Of a stretch of DNA of 64,000 nt, positions 22,901-33,923 are shown in pieces; position 1 is the stretch's first letter; the number at the start of each line of letters is the position of its first letter. Location: NCBI RefSeq assembly GCF_020921035.1, contig NC_063151.1, positions 4,526,001-4,590,000 on the forward strand, written 5' to 3'. This DNA is from Rhodamnia argentea (Eukaryota > Streptophyta > Magnoliopsida > Myrtales > Myrtaceae). The position numbers and the translations under genes were made by a program. The notes below the pieces were generated by a model, which saw only the letters and a program-made list of their open reading frames with translations, was not told the origin of the DNA and did no database searches.

Positions 22901-23529
22901 ATCGTCCCCAAATTTTCTCAAAATTACGATTTTGCCCCTCATGGGCGAATCGCTTCCAAATCACTCCCGATCCCCTCCTATGCTTTGGATGTCCCTTCTC
23001 TAAGCCAATAGGGCTATACTAGGAATGCCACGCTGATTTGATGCGATTTATCCGCATGTTATGGATTCCTTGATTTGCGCATTTACTTTAACTGGTTGTG
23101 ATTGCTAGGATAGTTACTCTCATCCGCATGAACTCCTAGATTAGGATTCGTACCCCCACTCGTCTGCATGAAATCCAAGATTAGAAAATTCAATCAACTT
23201 AGGTACCGAAAGGGCGTCAACTCTGATAGTTGGCGTAACTAAGTCCCCGAACCCACTTCTCTGGTTCTCGCAGAATCGAATAGAAACTCCCGACTATTCG
23301 ATAGGGTTTCCAATCGTACCTTCCACGAAACGATTGGTGGCGACTCCTTGGCATGCACACGTAGCACATGCCACTAGACCGCACCGAAGGTCGATCACGT
23401 TATCCTCCGTTGCGATTTGGGTAATGGGCCTTGGGAGGGGCCCGCGTCCGAAGGTCCACACGCAACCGGGCCGGAAGGGCGACCCATTAACCCTCTTCCT
23501 CGCTTCTCCGATCGAGGAGGGTCGCGACA
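19999..23529 (+). repeat. 3' LTR
   Basis: Begins TGTTGACACCCGA and ends GCGACA, followed by the ATGGT target duplication at 23530-23534. Near-identical to the left LTR, with scattered differences such as a missing T in CTTTTTTCAC and several 1-base changes. Confidence 0.93.
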
Positions 23530-23901
23530 ATGGTGTGTAAATCTATAGTTGAGATTATATTGTTCCCGACACTACTATCAAAGAAGCATTTCCCTATAAA
23601 AAAAAAAAAAAAAAAACTCCCAATGGTGTAAGATTGAGAGAGAACGGTACTCTAAAGCTCATTACTTAAAAATTTCAATGTTCTTTTTTTGAAGTAATTT
23701 TTCCCTCAAGTTTTTTTTTTTTTTTTTTTTGTGGTCGGAATTTTTTCCCTCAAGTTCACAATGAACGTTTATGTGTATAAACTTATGATGTAGTATTTTG
23801 AGAACCAAGATCGAAAATTAGGATTTCTTTTTTATCATCATTCAAAGGTAGATATTTCGATGCATTGAGAAGGGGAACGGTCCTACCATCACATCGTAGA
23901 T

Positions 23902-24293
23902 AAATTATCAGAAAAATCATAAACCTATTGTAATTTATGCTAATTTAGTTATTTTTTTTTTTTTGCCAATTGAGTCCTGACCCTTTTTTTATTTGTGTCA
24001 ATTCAATTATTCTAACCAAAATTGATTGAAAATTGATGACATGGTCGTCAATCGTCTATCAACCATCTCACGTGACATGATGGCGCCGACATGAAACTTT
24101 TCTTATCTATAAAAATACAAAAATTTTATGTTAGAGTCAATAGTATCACGTAGGAAGGCTGATAGACGGATATCCATGTCAATAATTTTTAATCAAATTT
24201 GGTCGAAGTGATTGAATTGGTATAAATGCAAAAATATTTATGATTGAATTCATACAATTGTAATAGATTTATTTTTTATTTTTTTGGTAATTT
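23902..24293. mobile_element. MITE-like inverted-repeat element (family with TCATAAACCTATT ends)
   Basis: The left end contains ATCATAAACCTATTGTAATT and the right end is its imperfect reverse complement (AATTGTAATAGATTTATTTT followed by GGTAATTT). The interior is AT-rich without coding capacity. Relatives occur at 26.4, 29.3, 32.7 and 56.3 kb in this window. Confidence 0.6.
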
Positions 24294-26394
24294 CTCCATC
24301 ACATCACACACACCTGTTGATTTTGAATGTATAAGGGCCCCTATCATGTCTACGTGCACTTCCGGTTTGAATATAGCCAAAATTATCACTTCCATTTGGT
24401 CTTACTGTTAGCTCAATCATGGATTTAGATATCGTTCGCAATCAGTGCAATCCATTTATTTCACGAGTCCCATCGATAACAATTCCCATGGAAAGTTATA
24501 TCAAAATTTACTTACTATTCAAAGCAATGATAATAGGCGTTGATTTTACTGTAAGCAAAATTATCAAAAAAGTCCCAAATATATTGTAATCGTGTCAATT
24601 TAATGCTAAACTTTTTTTAATCGATTCAGTCCTAAATCTTTTATAATTATGTCAATTCATTCCATCCGTCGAATTTTGACCGGTCTGTATCGATGTGTAT
24701 ATCGGCCATCGGACCGGCAATCGAATATTTTAGTATCCATTCAGTAGTTACACATCTTTTGGGATAACTTAAACCCCATTCGCCTTTACTTTTGAGTCAG
24801 GTTGGTCGTAGATCAGGATGCTCTAAATCGCGTACTATTTCTTTTGAATGTTTTGAATTTTTTTTTTATTTTCTTGTCTCTTTTTTATTTTCTTTTTTTC
24901 TCCCCCTTCCCTCTTCTTCCACTTTTGCAATTTAGGTGTTCTTATTACCATAATTGCAAAGGGAGTCACTTGTAGTGTCCTTATTACTAAAAAAGTCATA
25001 AACCTATTACAATTGTCGTATCTTCCGTACTACGCTCACATGATTGTCATGACTGTTTTTTTAAATCATTTGAGCGCAACATTCATTAAAAATCATTCGC
25101 TTAAGCGTTGTCGGCAACACTTCTTGCTGAAAAATTTGATATGGGAACAATTTATTATATATTGCCTGATGTGTCTTGCCGGCAAAATGAATCAGCACAC
25201 GAGTGGGCAAAACAACTTCGTATTGCCATATGTTTGCCCCAAATTAACAAATTCGAGCAAAATTACTATTTCTTAAAAAGGAAACCCTAACCCAAATCCT
25301 CAAATTGGGACAAAGTCATCTCCTGAAGCTTGCACGAGTCATAATTTCCGGATCAGCTTCAAACTCTCGTGCTTGTTTGTTCAGTTGTTCGTCCAAACTC
25401 TTCATGGGGGTGAGAAGTGTTGAAGTTTGTTTGTAAAATAAATTAAAAGTTACATTTTCTAATCCCACAAAGGATAGAAAGAAGAGTGTAAGTCTCTTTA
25501 TTAGTTAGAATGCTACTATGATATTTCAAAATAAAGAAATGGACAAATGGACTAGATTTCATTATACATGCATGTGGATGCGCGATTTTAATGCTATTAT
25601 TAGACGCACTTACCACTTATATTTGGCACTATTCAGTAATTATTTTTTTTTCGAAATCATAATAATAATCAACTGTTAAACCGTACCGAAATAGTACAAT
25701 TGTTTATGTAGGAGTTAAATTTAATTTTTATTTTATTTTTAGTATTATTTAATTTCGAATTTTATACATTGAAGAGTTACAATTTTTCACATGCGATAGT
25801 TTTCATACAATGAAAGGTTGCGTTCGTCCGAATTAGCAATTTTGAACATGAATAGGTGTGTCCGAATGGTGGTTTTCACACACGAATAGTCATGTCCTAA
25901 TTATGATTTTTCGAACATGAATAGTTGTCTCCGCTTGACGATTTTCACACACAAATAGTCATGTTTGAATTGCGATTTTTCGGACATGAATGGGTGTGTT
26001 CGTATGGGCAGTTCGGCACAAAGAGGTGTGTTGTATTAGTATTATATAATAGACAGTTCTGTTCATTTTCGGTAGTTACTTTTCATTTTTTTATTTTCCT
26101 TCAAAAGAGAAACATCAATCTTTCCATTGTTTCACTGAGAGTTTTAGGAGATTTACTAGAATTACTATCCAGTATTTTTACCTTGACTTTATTGTATCAT
26201 GAAGGGAATTTGCCAGAAACCTATAGCAACTCCGTAGGGCAAATTGATCTTAAAAGAAAGTGATTACACGCCTCAAAGTCCGATTACATTATTACTCCAG
26301 TATCTTCGATTATTTTTCAACAATAAGTTCATCGGCGGCGGTTACAGACAGTCAATTCTTCATACTACTTTTAGAATCTATGTCTCAACCTTAG
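24294..26394. other. Gene-free AT-rich stretch with repeat fragments
   Basis: No convincing gene. It holds two partial copies of the TCATAAACCTATT family (about 24556-24740 and 24982-25018) and a short minisatellite described separately. The remainder is low-complexity AT-rich DNA. Confidence 0.6.
25780..26025 (+). repeat. Degenerate minisatellite, about 68-bp unit
   Basis: Blocks containing GAACATGAATAG, GTGTGTCCGAATGG, ATTTTCACACACGAATAGTC and ATGATTTTTCGAACATGAAT recur about 2.5 times at roughly 68-bp spacing, with clear divergence between copies. Confidence 0.65.
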
Positions 26395-27206
26395 AAAAAT
26401 TGCCAAAAAAAAAGGTCATAAATCTATTTCAATTGTGCTAATTCAATCCTAATTTTTTTAATCTATTTAGTCGTAAACCTTTTGCAATTGTGTTAATTCA
26501 TCCATTTGTCCAAAATTGGTTGGCACTAACCAATCGACACCGACCATCCGACGACCTAATATTTTTTTAAATTCTTCCTTTCTTTTTTTTCGCTTTCCTC
26601 TTCTTCTACCTTTGGCTAGTCGCTGGCCAGAGGCAATGCCAGTGATCAGGCAAAGCTCATGGCAAGCCTCAGTGGCCTAGATCTGGTGAGGTCTTGACCG
26701 GTCTTGCTTGGCGACGGTGAGGTCGAGACTCGGCCTAGCACAGCCACAGCGAGGCCGGCCTTGGCCAGCAACGACGAGGTTCCCCCACAGACCTGAAGTC
26801 CGATGAAGTCCTCCGCCAACCACCGCGGCTTCAAAGATCTGTTCGCCACTACTATTGGTTTCTCAACTCAGTGTTCTTCTATAAGTTGATGCAGATCCGT
26901 GATGGCCTTTTTGAACCAGTACCGCTATGATTGGTCATAAGGCACTGGTTTCTCAATTTAGTGTTCTTCTATTCACATCGGTTGAACACCGGGTGCCATT
27001 GGGTTGCCCAGCGACAGAGAAAGGAGGAAAAGGTAACAAAAAGAAAAGAGAGAAAAAAAAATAAATCATAAAAATTAAAATATTATGTTGCCGAAATTTT
27101 GGTTGGATGGATGGAAATGACACAATTGCAAAAGATCTATGACTAAATAGACAAAAAAAAATTAAGACTAAATTGATATAATTGAAATATGTTGTTTTGG
27201 TAATTT
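26395..27206. mobile_element. MITE-like element with GC-rich core
   Basis: The left end includes AAAATTGCCAAAAAAAAAGG and TCATAAATCTATTTCAATTG; the right end gives AATTGAAATATGTTGTTTTGG then TAATTTCC, its imperfect inverted copy. The centre (about 26600-26870) is GC-rich, with GGCCAGAGGC and GAGGTCGAGACTCGGCC-type sequence unlike the AT-rich arms. It has no transposase, and I see no clean target duplication. Confidence 0.55.
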
Positions 27207-28044
27207 CCCCTTCTAATCTCTGAATCTTGTTTTCTAATTCGTGCGTATTTCCAATGTTTAATTTGGGTTAGGTTTTCTTTTATATTCCAACATTTGAATC
27301 TGGTTCATCAAAATTGCTTTCTGAGTCGGACTTAATATTTAATTTAAAAAGCAATAGGGGATGAATGGTTGGAACTTGGAATAAACACTCAAATGAATTA
27401 TTTTTTTCGACACTCAACTTATAAAAAAAAAAAAGTAATGACACTAGCGCCGTACGAAAATTATGACATTTACTGTGTCCTTATCCCTTTGACTTTGTTT
27501 AGGTCTTCAAAATCCATCGCCTTCATGAGTTTCAGATTGGTTTTCTATTTTCAAGTCCATTTTCTTAGCAGTTTAAGCATGGATTTTTTGTTTTGCACTT
27601 GAAATTTCGCGACGGTTAGCTCAGGACTTTCTTGGGTTTTTAAGATTTTTTTTTTTTTGGGGGTCGAATGGTTTTTGAGATATTTGTTCGTCATGCTTAA
27701 GGAGGGAATACTGTTATTACAGAAGAAATAAAATATGATTAGAGACTTTATTTAATTTTAAGCTTGCGTTCATGAGGGCGCGTGCTTCGAGCGTGTTGCG
27801 TGCGAATGATTCGAGTCGTGATATGATCTCCGCTATGCCACTAACTTACAGGAAACTTAGCTGTGACGGGAACTTCATACATGGATTGGAGGCTAGATTC
27901 TCTAGAGCTGTTCCCAAAAGGTGGAGTCCCCATTTATTTAACGATAGGCAAGAGCTTTAAGCTTGTTAGGATTTGCAGGATGCATTACATTCCAACATAA
28001 AGTAGCGTAACATAGGGGAGGATCAACGAGAATCCATGCACCAT
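27207..28044. other. Intergenic, includes the 3' flank of the glycine-rich protein gene
   Basis: AT-rich sequence with a few short open frames and no recognisable product. The last part should hold the 3' UTR of the minus-strand glycine-rich protein gene. Confidence 0.5.
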
Positions 28045-28828
28045 CTAATTCTTGACATCTTCAGTTTCTTCCGGAGGGTGACCGCCACGGCCACCACCGC
28101 CGCGACGGCCACCACCGCCACGGCCACGGCCGCCACCTCCACCGCCGCCGCCGCCTCCGCCGCCTCCACCTCCGCCGCCGCCGCCACCACCACCACCACG
28201 GCCTCCACCACCGCCGCCGCCACCGCCGCCGCCGCCACCGCCACGGCCTCCACCACCGCCACGGCCTCCGCCACCGCCGCGGCCGCCACCACCACCACCA
28301 GAGCTGCCATGACCTCCTCCGTGGCCAAAGCCACCTCCATATCCGTGACGGTAGTTCGCCTCCTCCACGCTCTCCTCTACAATTAAATGGAAAACCATTA
28401 GCATGCTAATACATCTTGGTTTTCATCGGATGAAATAAAAAAGGATCGCCATTTCTTCCGTAGCTCGCCAAAAAAAAAAGAAAAAAGAACACAATTGGTC
28501 CTTCGCGCGTTGCTCTGCACATGCATATTGGAATCTTGAAGTTTTGTCACTTTTGGACACATTTAACTACTTAGGAAGTTGATGCCAGCCCTAAGGAATG
28601 CAGTTTTTAGATTGACCTAGATTAGTTCGCCGAAACCTAAACTTTACACGATCAAAATTCGAACGAAATAATGTTCGAATAATGTAATTCCGGCGTTTAA
28701 TTAGTAAGAATCGGACACTCACGAGACAGAGCCTTCTGGGTGAGCTCTCGTGCCGAGACCTCGGAGGAGATGAGGAGAACAATGGCCAAGAGGAGGCCTA
28801 AGAGCAGAATAGTCTTCGAGGACGCCAT
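28045..28828 (-). CDS. Secreted glycine-rich (cell-wall-type) protein
   Basis: Two exons on the minus strand: 28723-28828 and 28045-28376, with GTGAGT donor and TTGTAG acceptor, give 145 residues. The N terminus MASSKTILLLGLLLAIVLLI followed by SSEVSA is a clear signal peptide, with cleavage likely before RELTQKALSQESVEEANY. The mature protein starts YRHGYGGGFGHGGGHGSSGG, continues as long Gly runs broken by single Arg, and ends HPPEETEDVKN. Signal-peptide GRPs of this type are extracellular and often stress- or wall-associated; the exact role is unknown. A TATA box lies 68-75 bp upstream. The Gly tract is repetitive GGN DNA, so its length is likely polymorphic and prone to assembly error. 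Confidence 0.88.
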
Positions 28829-28895
28829 TTCGATTCAACGCAGTGAATTTTGCAAGTGATGATTGTGTAGTGACCTCGCCGTGGTGCGCGTCCAT

Positions 28896-28903
28896 ATTTA
28901 TAG
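28896..28903 (-). promoter_or_regulatory. TATA box of the glycine-rich protein gene
   Basis: TATAAATA on the minus strand, with its last base 68 bp upstream of the ATG at 28828. This is a normal distance for a short plant 5' UTR. Confidence 0.75.
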
Positions 28904-28999
28904 GAGGAGAAGCAAGAAGAAGGTGACTCTTGGGCCGGGACCAGATGGTCTTTGGACGGTTGTGGTGGTGGATGGATAAGTGTCCAAGTGTTCAACCCC

Positions 29000-29700
29000 T
29001 AATAGTCCAATCATAAGTACTATTTTAGTATTTTTTTGGATATTTATTTTTATTTATTTTTTTATCTTTTCCATTCTTTATCTTTTTTATTTTTCTTCTT
29101 CCTCCTGGCCTCCAAGTCTAGCAATCGGCCAAAGGTGAGGGCCGGCGAAGTTTGCCCCCTCAGGCCCATAGCAAGGCGCAACCTTGCCCAGCGACGGCGA
29201 GGTCGAGCCTCGCATAGCCATGGCGAGGTCGAGCCTCGCATAGCCATGGCAAGGTCGCGCCAAGGTCGGCCCTCACCTCTAGCCGGTCACTCGATTGGAA
29301 GAAGAAGAAGTTAAAAAATAAAAATAAAATAATTAAAAAATATTAAAATATTATTAAAAATCGGCCATATCGGGACTAGCCGTGCCACACTAGCAATTTT
29401 TGATCAAAGTTGGCCGAAAGGATTGAATTGGCACTAATGCAAAAGAATTATGACTGAATTAATAAAAAAAAGTTTCAGGCCCTCACCTCTAGCTGGTCAC
29501 CCAACTAGAGAGAGAGAGAGAGAGAGTAAATAAAAATAAATAAATCGAGAAATATTAAAATATTAGTAAAATTTGACCACGTCAAAGTTGGCTATGCCAC
29601 ACTAGTAATTTTCAGTCAAAGTTGGTCATAATGACTGAATTGGCACGAATGCAAACGATTTAGGACTAAATTGGTAATAAAAGAAATTGGATTTTTCCTA
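29000..29700. mobile_element. Degenerate MITE-family sequences with GC-rich core
   Basis: A GC-rich core (29110-29290) contains GCGAGGTCGAGCCTCGCATA twice in tandem. Two tandem right-arm copies follow (about 29380-29470 and 29590-29690), each with GTTGGxCxxAATGACTGAAT-like sequence and GGACTAAATTGGTAATA-type ends. A matching left arm is not clear, so the boundaries are approximate. Confidence 0.45.
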
Positions 29701-32093
29701 TACATCCATTTGAGAAAGCGGGTAACTGCCGTGTAAATTTTTTTTTGTGGGTAGTAAAAATATATGTTCTATTTTCCCTCTATTTGTTCATGTCTTCGGC
29801 CATAGTTCTTGGAGATTGATTTCTATAAACCTACATGTCATGTGGTCATTGGAATAATTTATTCTGGTGTTAAGTTCTGTGAACTTCCTTAATTTAACAG
29901 GATAAATGTTGTGATAAGATGATGTTAAATTGCTAGTTATTGATTGATAAAGTCGACGGTAACGGGATAATCCAAAATCCCCGAATTATTTTTCCCTATT
30001 GGTTGCCGACATCCATATACAACCATTAGATGATAGTCAGAGTGGATAACTCAAGGATGCGACGAATCGGTTTGTCATTTGCCGTGGACCATCAAGTGAT
30101 GCAGCTTTTTCCTTAGAATGAAAATCTGATTGTAAAATCATGAAACTCTCCAATCTCTACATAGAGCGATTATGAAAGCGGAAATAATTAGACAAATATG
30201 TGAGGACAATAAATAAATGTACAAGTAATAGAGATTATGAACGCAGGCTTTAAGCTCGAGCTACAACTTAAAGTTGGGTATTATTGACATGACATGCGAT
30301 TTATATTTGGCACCTAATATTTAGACCATCAACTTCCAATCCCATACGGAACTTGAGAATGATAATCATTCATACCACAATAGGACCGTATTCGTTTGAC
30401 TTGTTCAATCCAAAGAAATATAGGACGCGGCGTGTGCCTGAAATGTGCACGCATTGGGGGCAAGCCGATGTTGCACTCGGCCAAATTTCATTCTCGCGAC
30501 CATTGATCCTTCGACCCTCCGCTCAAGAAGTCAGCTCTGTTTGCGATGACATTGGATCTCTTCTTAGGCCTAGATGCGTACTCGATGATGGATTTATCAG
30601 AAGTTCGATTCACTCTTCTTCTCCAAACTCTGCCATGGACCGCAAGCACTCTTGGCGGCCTCTCGGTATGCCATTCACGGGAAAAGTAACTATGCTTCCA
30701 AACAATAATTGGTCGAAGTACGGAGGTCCCCTCTTCGGGTTGAATCTGGGTGCAAGCTGTGCCCTCCATTAATGGTGGTACCGACTTTTAGTCAGCAACC
30801 TAAGAAATGCCAAAGTCACACGTCCCTCCTTACGTCACATGTTCGACAAGAGCCTGTCCTCAAGGAGATGATAATGCGTGCCCCCACACGACTAACTTTC
30901 GACGCCGTCTGCTCCTGGCAGAGGCAACCGGTAACCTGCAAGATCCTGTCTGAGAGTGAGAGTCCCACACGATTGACTTTCGACGCAATCTGCTCTTGGC
31001 GGAGGCAACCTGTAACCTGCAAGATCCTGTCTGAGTCTCTCTCTCTCTCTCTTATCAGTTGTGTCGTTTTCTTAGAATGGTTACGTTCCGTCTGGCGTCA
31101 CTTCCATGTCCTCGTCCCCGTGCGTCTCTGTCCCCAACGGTGCGTCGCACCCCGAGCCATGCGAACTAGGGTTCACAAGGATGTGAGAACGCGGTCCACA
31201 TCGTGAACTAAATGCATGGGAGAGCTCTTGAGGGATCTGAAGAGCGCACAAAGAGTCCCACTTGATCCGAAACTCTAGATGCATAGATCTATCCCGAATT
31301 CAACGCATGGGATACTTTTGACGTGCTCCTTTGGCCGGTGTCCGCATTAAATATGGGATAGGAAGGGAATAATTAAATAAATTATATCTTATCAATAAGT
31401 ATTGAGACGAGGTTCATATTTTTCATCAATAAGAAAATACGGAAATCCTATTGAGTGAGCACGAGTCCAGGAGAGCCACCTTGGTGGGGGGTCACAAGGG
31501 GCAATGCTTTAGAGACGCGAGAGGATTTTTATAATTTTAGCGTGTAATTTATTAGTCACGGGGGGCAGCGCTCCTATGTCTAGCTACTAAGTGGATATAT
31601 ATTCTCATTCTCTTATAATTAAGAGTTGCAACAAAGAGATGAAATGTGCTAATTGTAGTGAAATCCTCTATTGGATGTCACCCTAGTTTAAGGATGAATT
31701 AGGATAAATCTTGTATCTCGATTTTTTTTTTCTCGTTTTTACTCTCCATTTCGTTGTGTTCCTAATCCTTACCATAAGTATTTCTTTTTTGATCTTTTAT
31801 AAGAATTGAATAAGTGTTGATACGTAGGTGGTAGCCATACTTTGTAATTCATCAATGGTGGACATTATGGGGAAAGCCAATTTCTCTCTTTGCCCACGAA
31901 ACTTTCTTGGTAAGTCACAGCTATTCACTTATATGGTCAGTGAGGAATAAGAAGCGTCAGAGTACTCGTTTAATTTTTAGATATACATACCGCCTTTAGA
32001 CACGGTGTTCACGAAACATGTATGAGATTGTATTCTTGTCGATATGTCAAGGCTAAAGTTCCAGAATTATGTCATGGCAATTGTAAAGTAATT
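29701..32093. other. Gene-free stretch with a short tandem duplication
   Basis: Several open frames of 60-165 codons lie between 30350 and 31210, but they overlap in both strands and show no domain I recognise. A duplicated block of about 75 bp (CTTTCGACGC ... GCAAGATCCTGTCTGAG) sits at 30896-30955 and 30974-31037. Confidence 0.5.
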
Positions 32094-32276
32094 TAGTATA
32101 ACGACTTGGTCCGATAAGGGCGGGGAGTGATCGTCGAAATAAGACGGGTGGAAGCACTCTTAGGATAGGTGACCTTTTGGAAAAGTGCCCACTTGTACGT
32201 CAAAGGGAAAAACCGTGAGGTTTGATATGAGATGGGCCAATGCATACAATATCTCAATGAGTTAATCTATAATGTC
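32094..32276 (+). repeat. 5S rRNA-like sequence, probably a degenerate Cassandra TRIM LTR
   Basis: CTTAGGATAGGTGACCTTTT then GGAAAAGTGCCC (32159-32190) matches the 5S rRNA internal promoter C-box region, and CGAAATAAGACGGG just upstream resembles the A box. Cassandra TRIM retrotransposons carry 5S-like promoters in their LTRs, and the following AAAAACCGTGAGG and GGGCCAATGCATACAATATC resemble their downstream part. Too diverged to be a functional 5S gene; the ends are not defined. Confidence 0.45.
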
Positions 32277-32652
32277 ACGATTAGGCTATAAAACTTATTA
32301 TCGCGGTACTTTTTTTATACTCTTTTTTGTAGGTTTCATACTGATAATATAAAATTGCGAAGTAAAGTTTCTGCAATATCCCAAAAAAATAAACAAAAGC
32401 TTTAGATAAACCGCGTCTACAAAGGGATGAGCTGCATTATTGCAAGTTCCGAGACCCCAATTTGAAAAAGAGCAGGAATGGATTGGGAGTATGGGAAACA
32501 AGACGGGATATTCCAAACAATTATTCCGATCCATCCATGAAGGGTTTTTTTGGTGAATTCACTCAGTTTTTTTATGACCACTAAAGTCATTGATCTTAAT
32601 TTAATTAGTGGGTCCATTGCATGTGCTATACCTCCACTAGTCCACAAAGGCG

Positions 32653-33156
32653 GGATAATTAAAAAAAAATCATAAACATATTATAATTGTGTCAATTCAG
32701 TTCTAAATTTTATGCATTTATGTCAATTATTTCCATCCGAACAATTTTAATCGGCCGGTAGTGATGTGACTTTTAATAATTTTTTTAAAATTTTTATAAA
32801 TCTTTTTTCTTTTCTTTTGTTCTTTCCCCCAACATTTGGGGCCAGCAAGGGCATCACGGCCATCGCTCAATTTAGGCAAGCAAGGCCATCATCCAAACTA
32901 GGCGAGGGCCACTACGCCCTCGTTTAGAGCTTGCAAGGGCCGGGACACCCTTGCCCCGTGCCGGCGAGGGTGTCGTAGCCCTCGCAAACCCTCGCATCCA
33001 TAATTTTTTTTTTTAAATATTCAAATTAGTGCTGGTAGTGCCATGTAATGCCAGTCGGGTTTTGACTAAAAATAAAAATCCAACTAGGCAAAATTGGCCG
33101 GACATATTGAATTGATACAATTGAAATATGTTTAGGATTTTTTTTTGTAATTATCC
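32653..33156. mobile_element. MITE-like inverted-repeat element with GC-rich core
   Basis: The left end GGGATAATTA plus AATCATAAACATATTATAAT and the reverse complement of the right end, GGATAATTAC plus AATCCTAAACATATTTCAAT, align over more than 40 bases. The core (32840-33000) is GC-rich (CTTGCCCCGTGCCGGCGAGG). It has no coding capacity. This is the cleanest copy of the family in the window. Confidence 0.7.
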
Positions 33157-33923
33157 TTACAAAAGACTCTACAAAAGAATTTGGTTTGTCTTTATTTTTT
33201 TTTTAAGATTAAAGCTCCATTTGCTTCACAAAAAATGAATGATTTGAAAAATATTTTTTTGAAAAATGATCGCTTATATCGTTTGAAATAATTAATCAAT
33301 GACAATTTTTTTCATCACCGATGAGAATTTAGCTCTAACCATTTCGTCAACAGTGAAAATATTTTGCATTCTTTAATTTTCGTAAACGATACAAGCAATC
33401 GTTTTGTATCATTGTTTGAAAAAATATTTTTGAAATGATCCACTATTCATGGGCCTGTAGAGATTTGAACAGAGAAGTGGCCCTCAGTTTTACACTTCGA
33501 CAGCTCAAAACGGGAGCCCAAGTAAAGCACTTCTCGTTCAGCTGTCGTGGGCTTCCATAATGAACCCGAATCGGGCCTAAATCGGTTTGACCCGACTCGT
33601 CCGGTTAAATCGAACGAGGCAGGTCCACGATCACCAGTCACGACTCACAAGCCACGACAACCGATTTTAAGTTCGCTACGGGAGCTTCACGAGCGATCGA
33701 TCCTCTCCTTCGTGAGCACCGAGCGGGAGCGATCGGAAGATCCCGAAGGTGTGACTTCGGTTTCATTTCGTTGTTGTAGTTGTTGATCGTGATTTTGGCT
33801 AGCTGGAACATGCGTGTTGATCCGCGATTTGGTGTCTTGGCATGATCTGAAACCCTAGTTGTGGCTTCAGATTCCGAATTCGATCGCCGGACTGTGCGTT
33901 CTTGGCTGTAGATACGGTGATCG
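33157..33923. other. Upstream region and probable 5' UTR of the V-ATPase subunit e gene
   Basis: AT-rich repeat-like DNA up to about 33430, then a shift to balanced composition with CTTCCATAATGAACCCG and CGAGCGGGAGCGATCGG, consistent with promoter and 5' UTR. No clear TATA box. Confidence 0.4.

Larger units (their letters stand above)
5901..23529 (+). mobile_element. Full-length gag-only LTR retrotransposon (TR-GAG-like, Tat/Ogre-related)
   Basis: Two long direct repeats (5901-9430 and 19999-23529) start with TGTTGACACC and bound an internal region of 10.6 kb. The flanking bases ATGGT (5896-5900 and 23530-23534) are a 5-bp target duplication. A primer-binding site follows the left LTR, and a purine-rich tract (AAAGAGGGGCAGT) precedes the right LTR. 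The only large gene is gag; protease, reverse transcriptase, RNase H and integrase are not recognisable. Tandem arrays fill the region before the right LTR, as known for Ogre/Tat elements. The TGTTGACACC start, long LTRs, PBS type and gag type point to the Ty3/Gypsy Tat lineage. LTR identity is high with few small indels, so insertion looks recent. It needs enzymes in trans. Confidence 0.93.

Noticed and set aside
28023..28386. Ala/Val-rich minus-strand and Ala/Thr-rich plus-strand frames over the glycine-rich gene
   Set aside because: Shadow readings of the GGN/NCC repeat; the minus-strand Gly frame is joined by good splice sites to a signal-peptide exon.
30353..31206. Frames of 139 and 165 codons as possible genes
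   Set aside because: They overlap each other and minus-strand frames, show no domain, and include the internal tandem duplication.
32134..32195. Functional 5S rRNA gene
   Set aside because: Only the C-box region matches well; the 5' half and the 3' end are too diverged and no tandem 5S unit is present.
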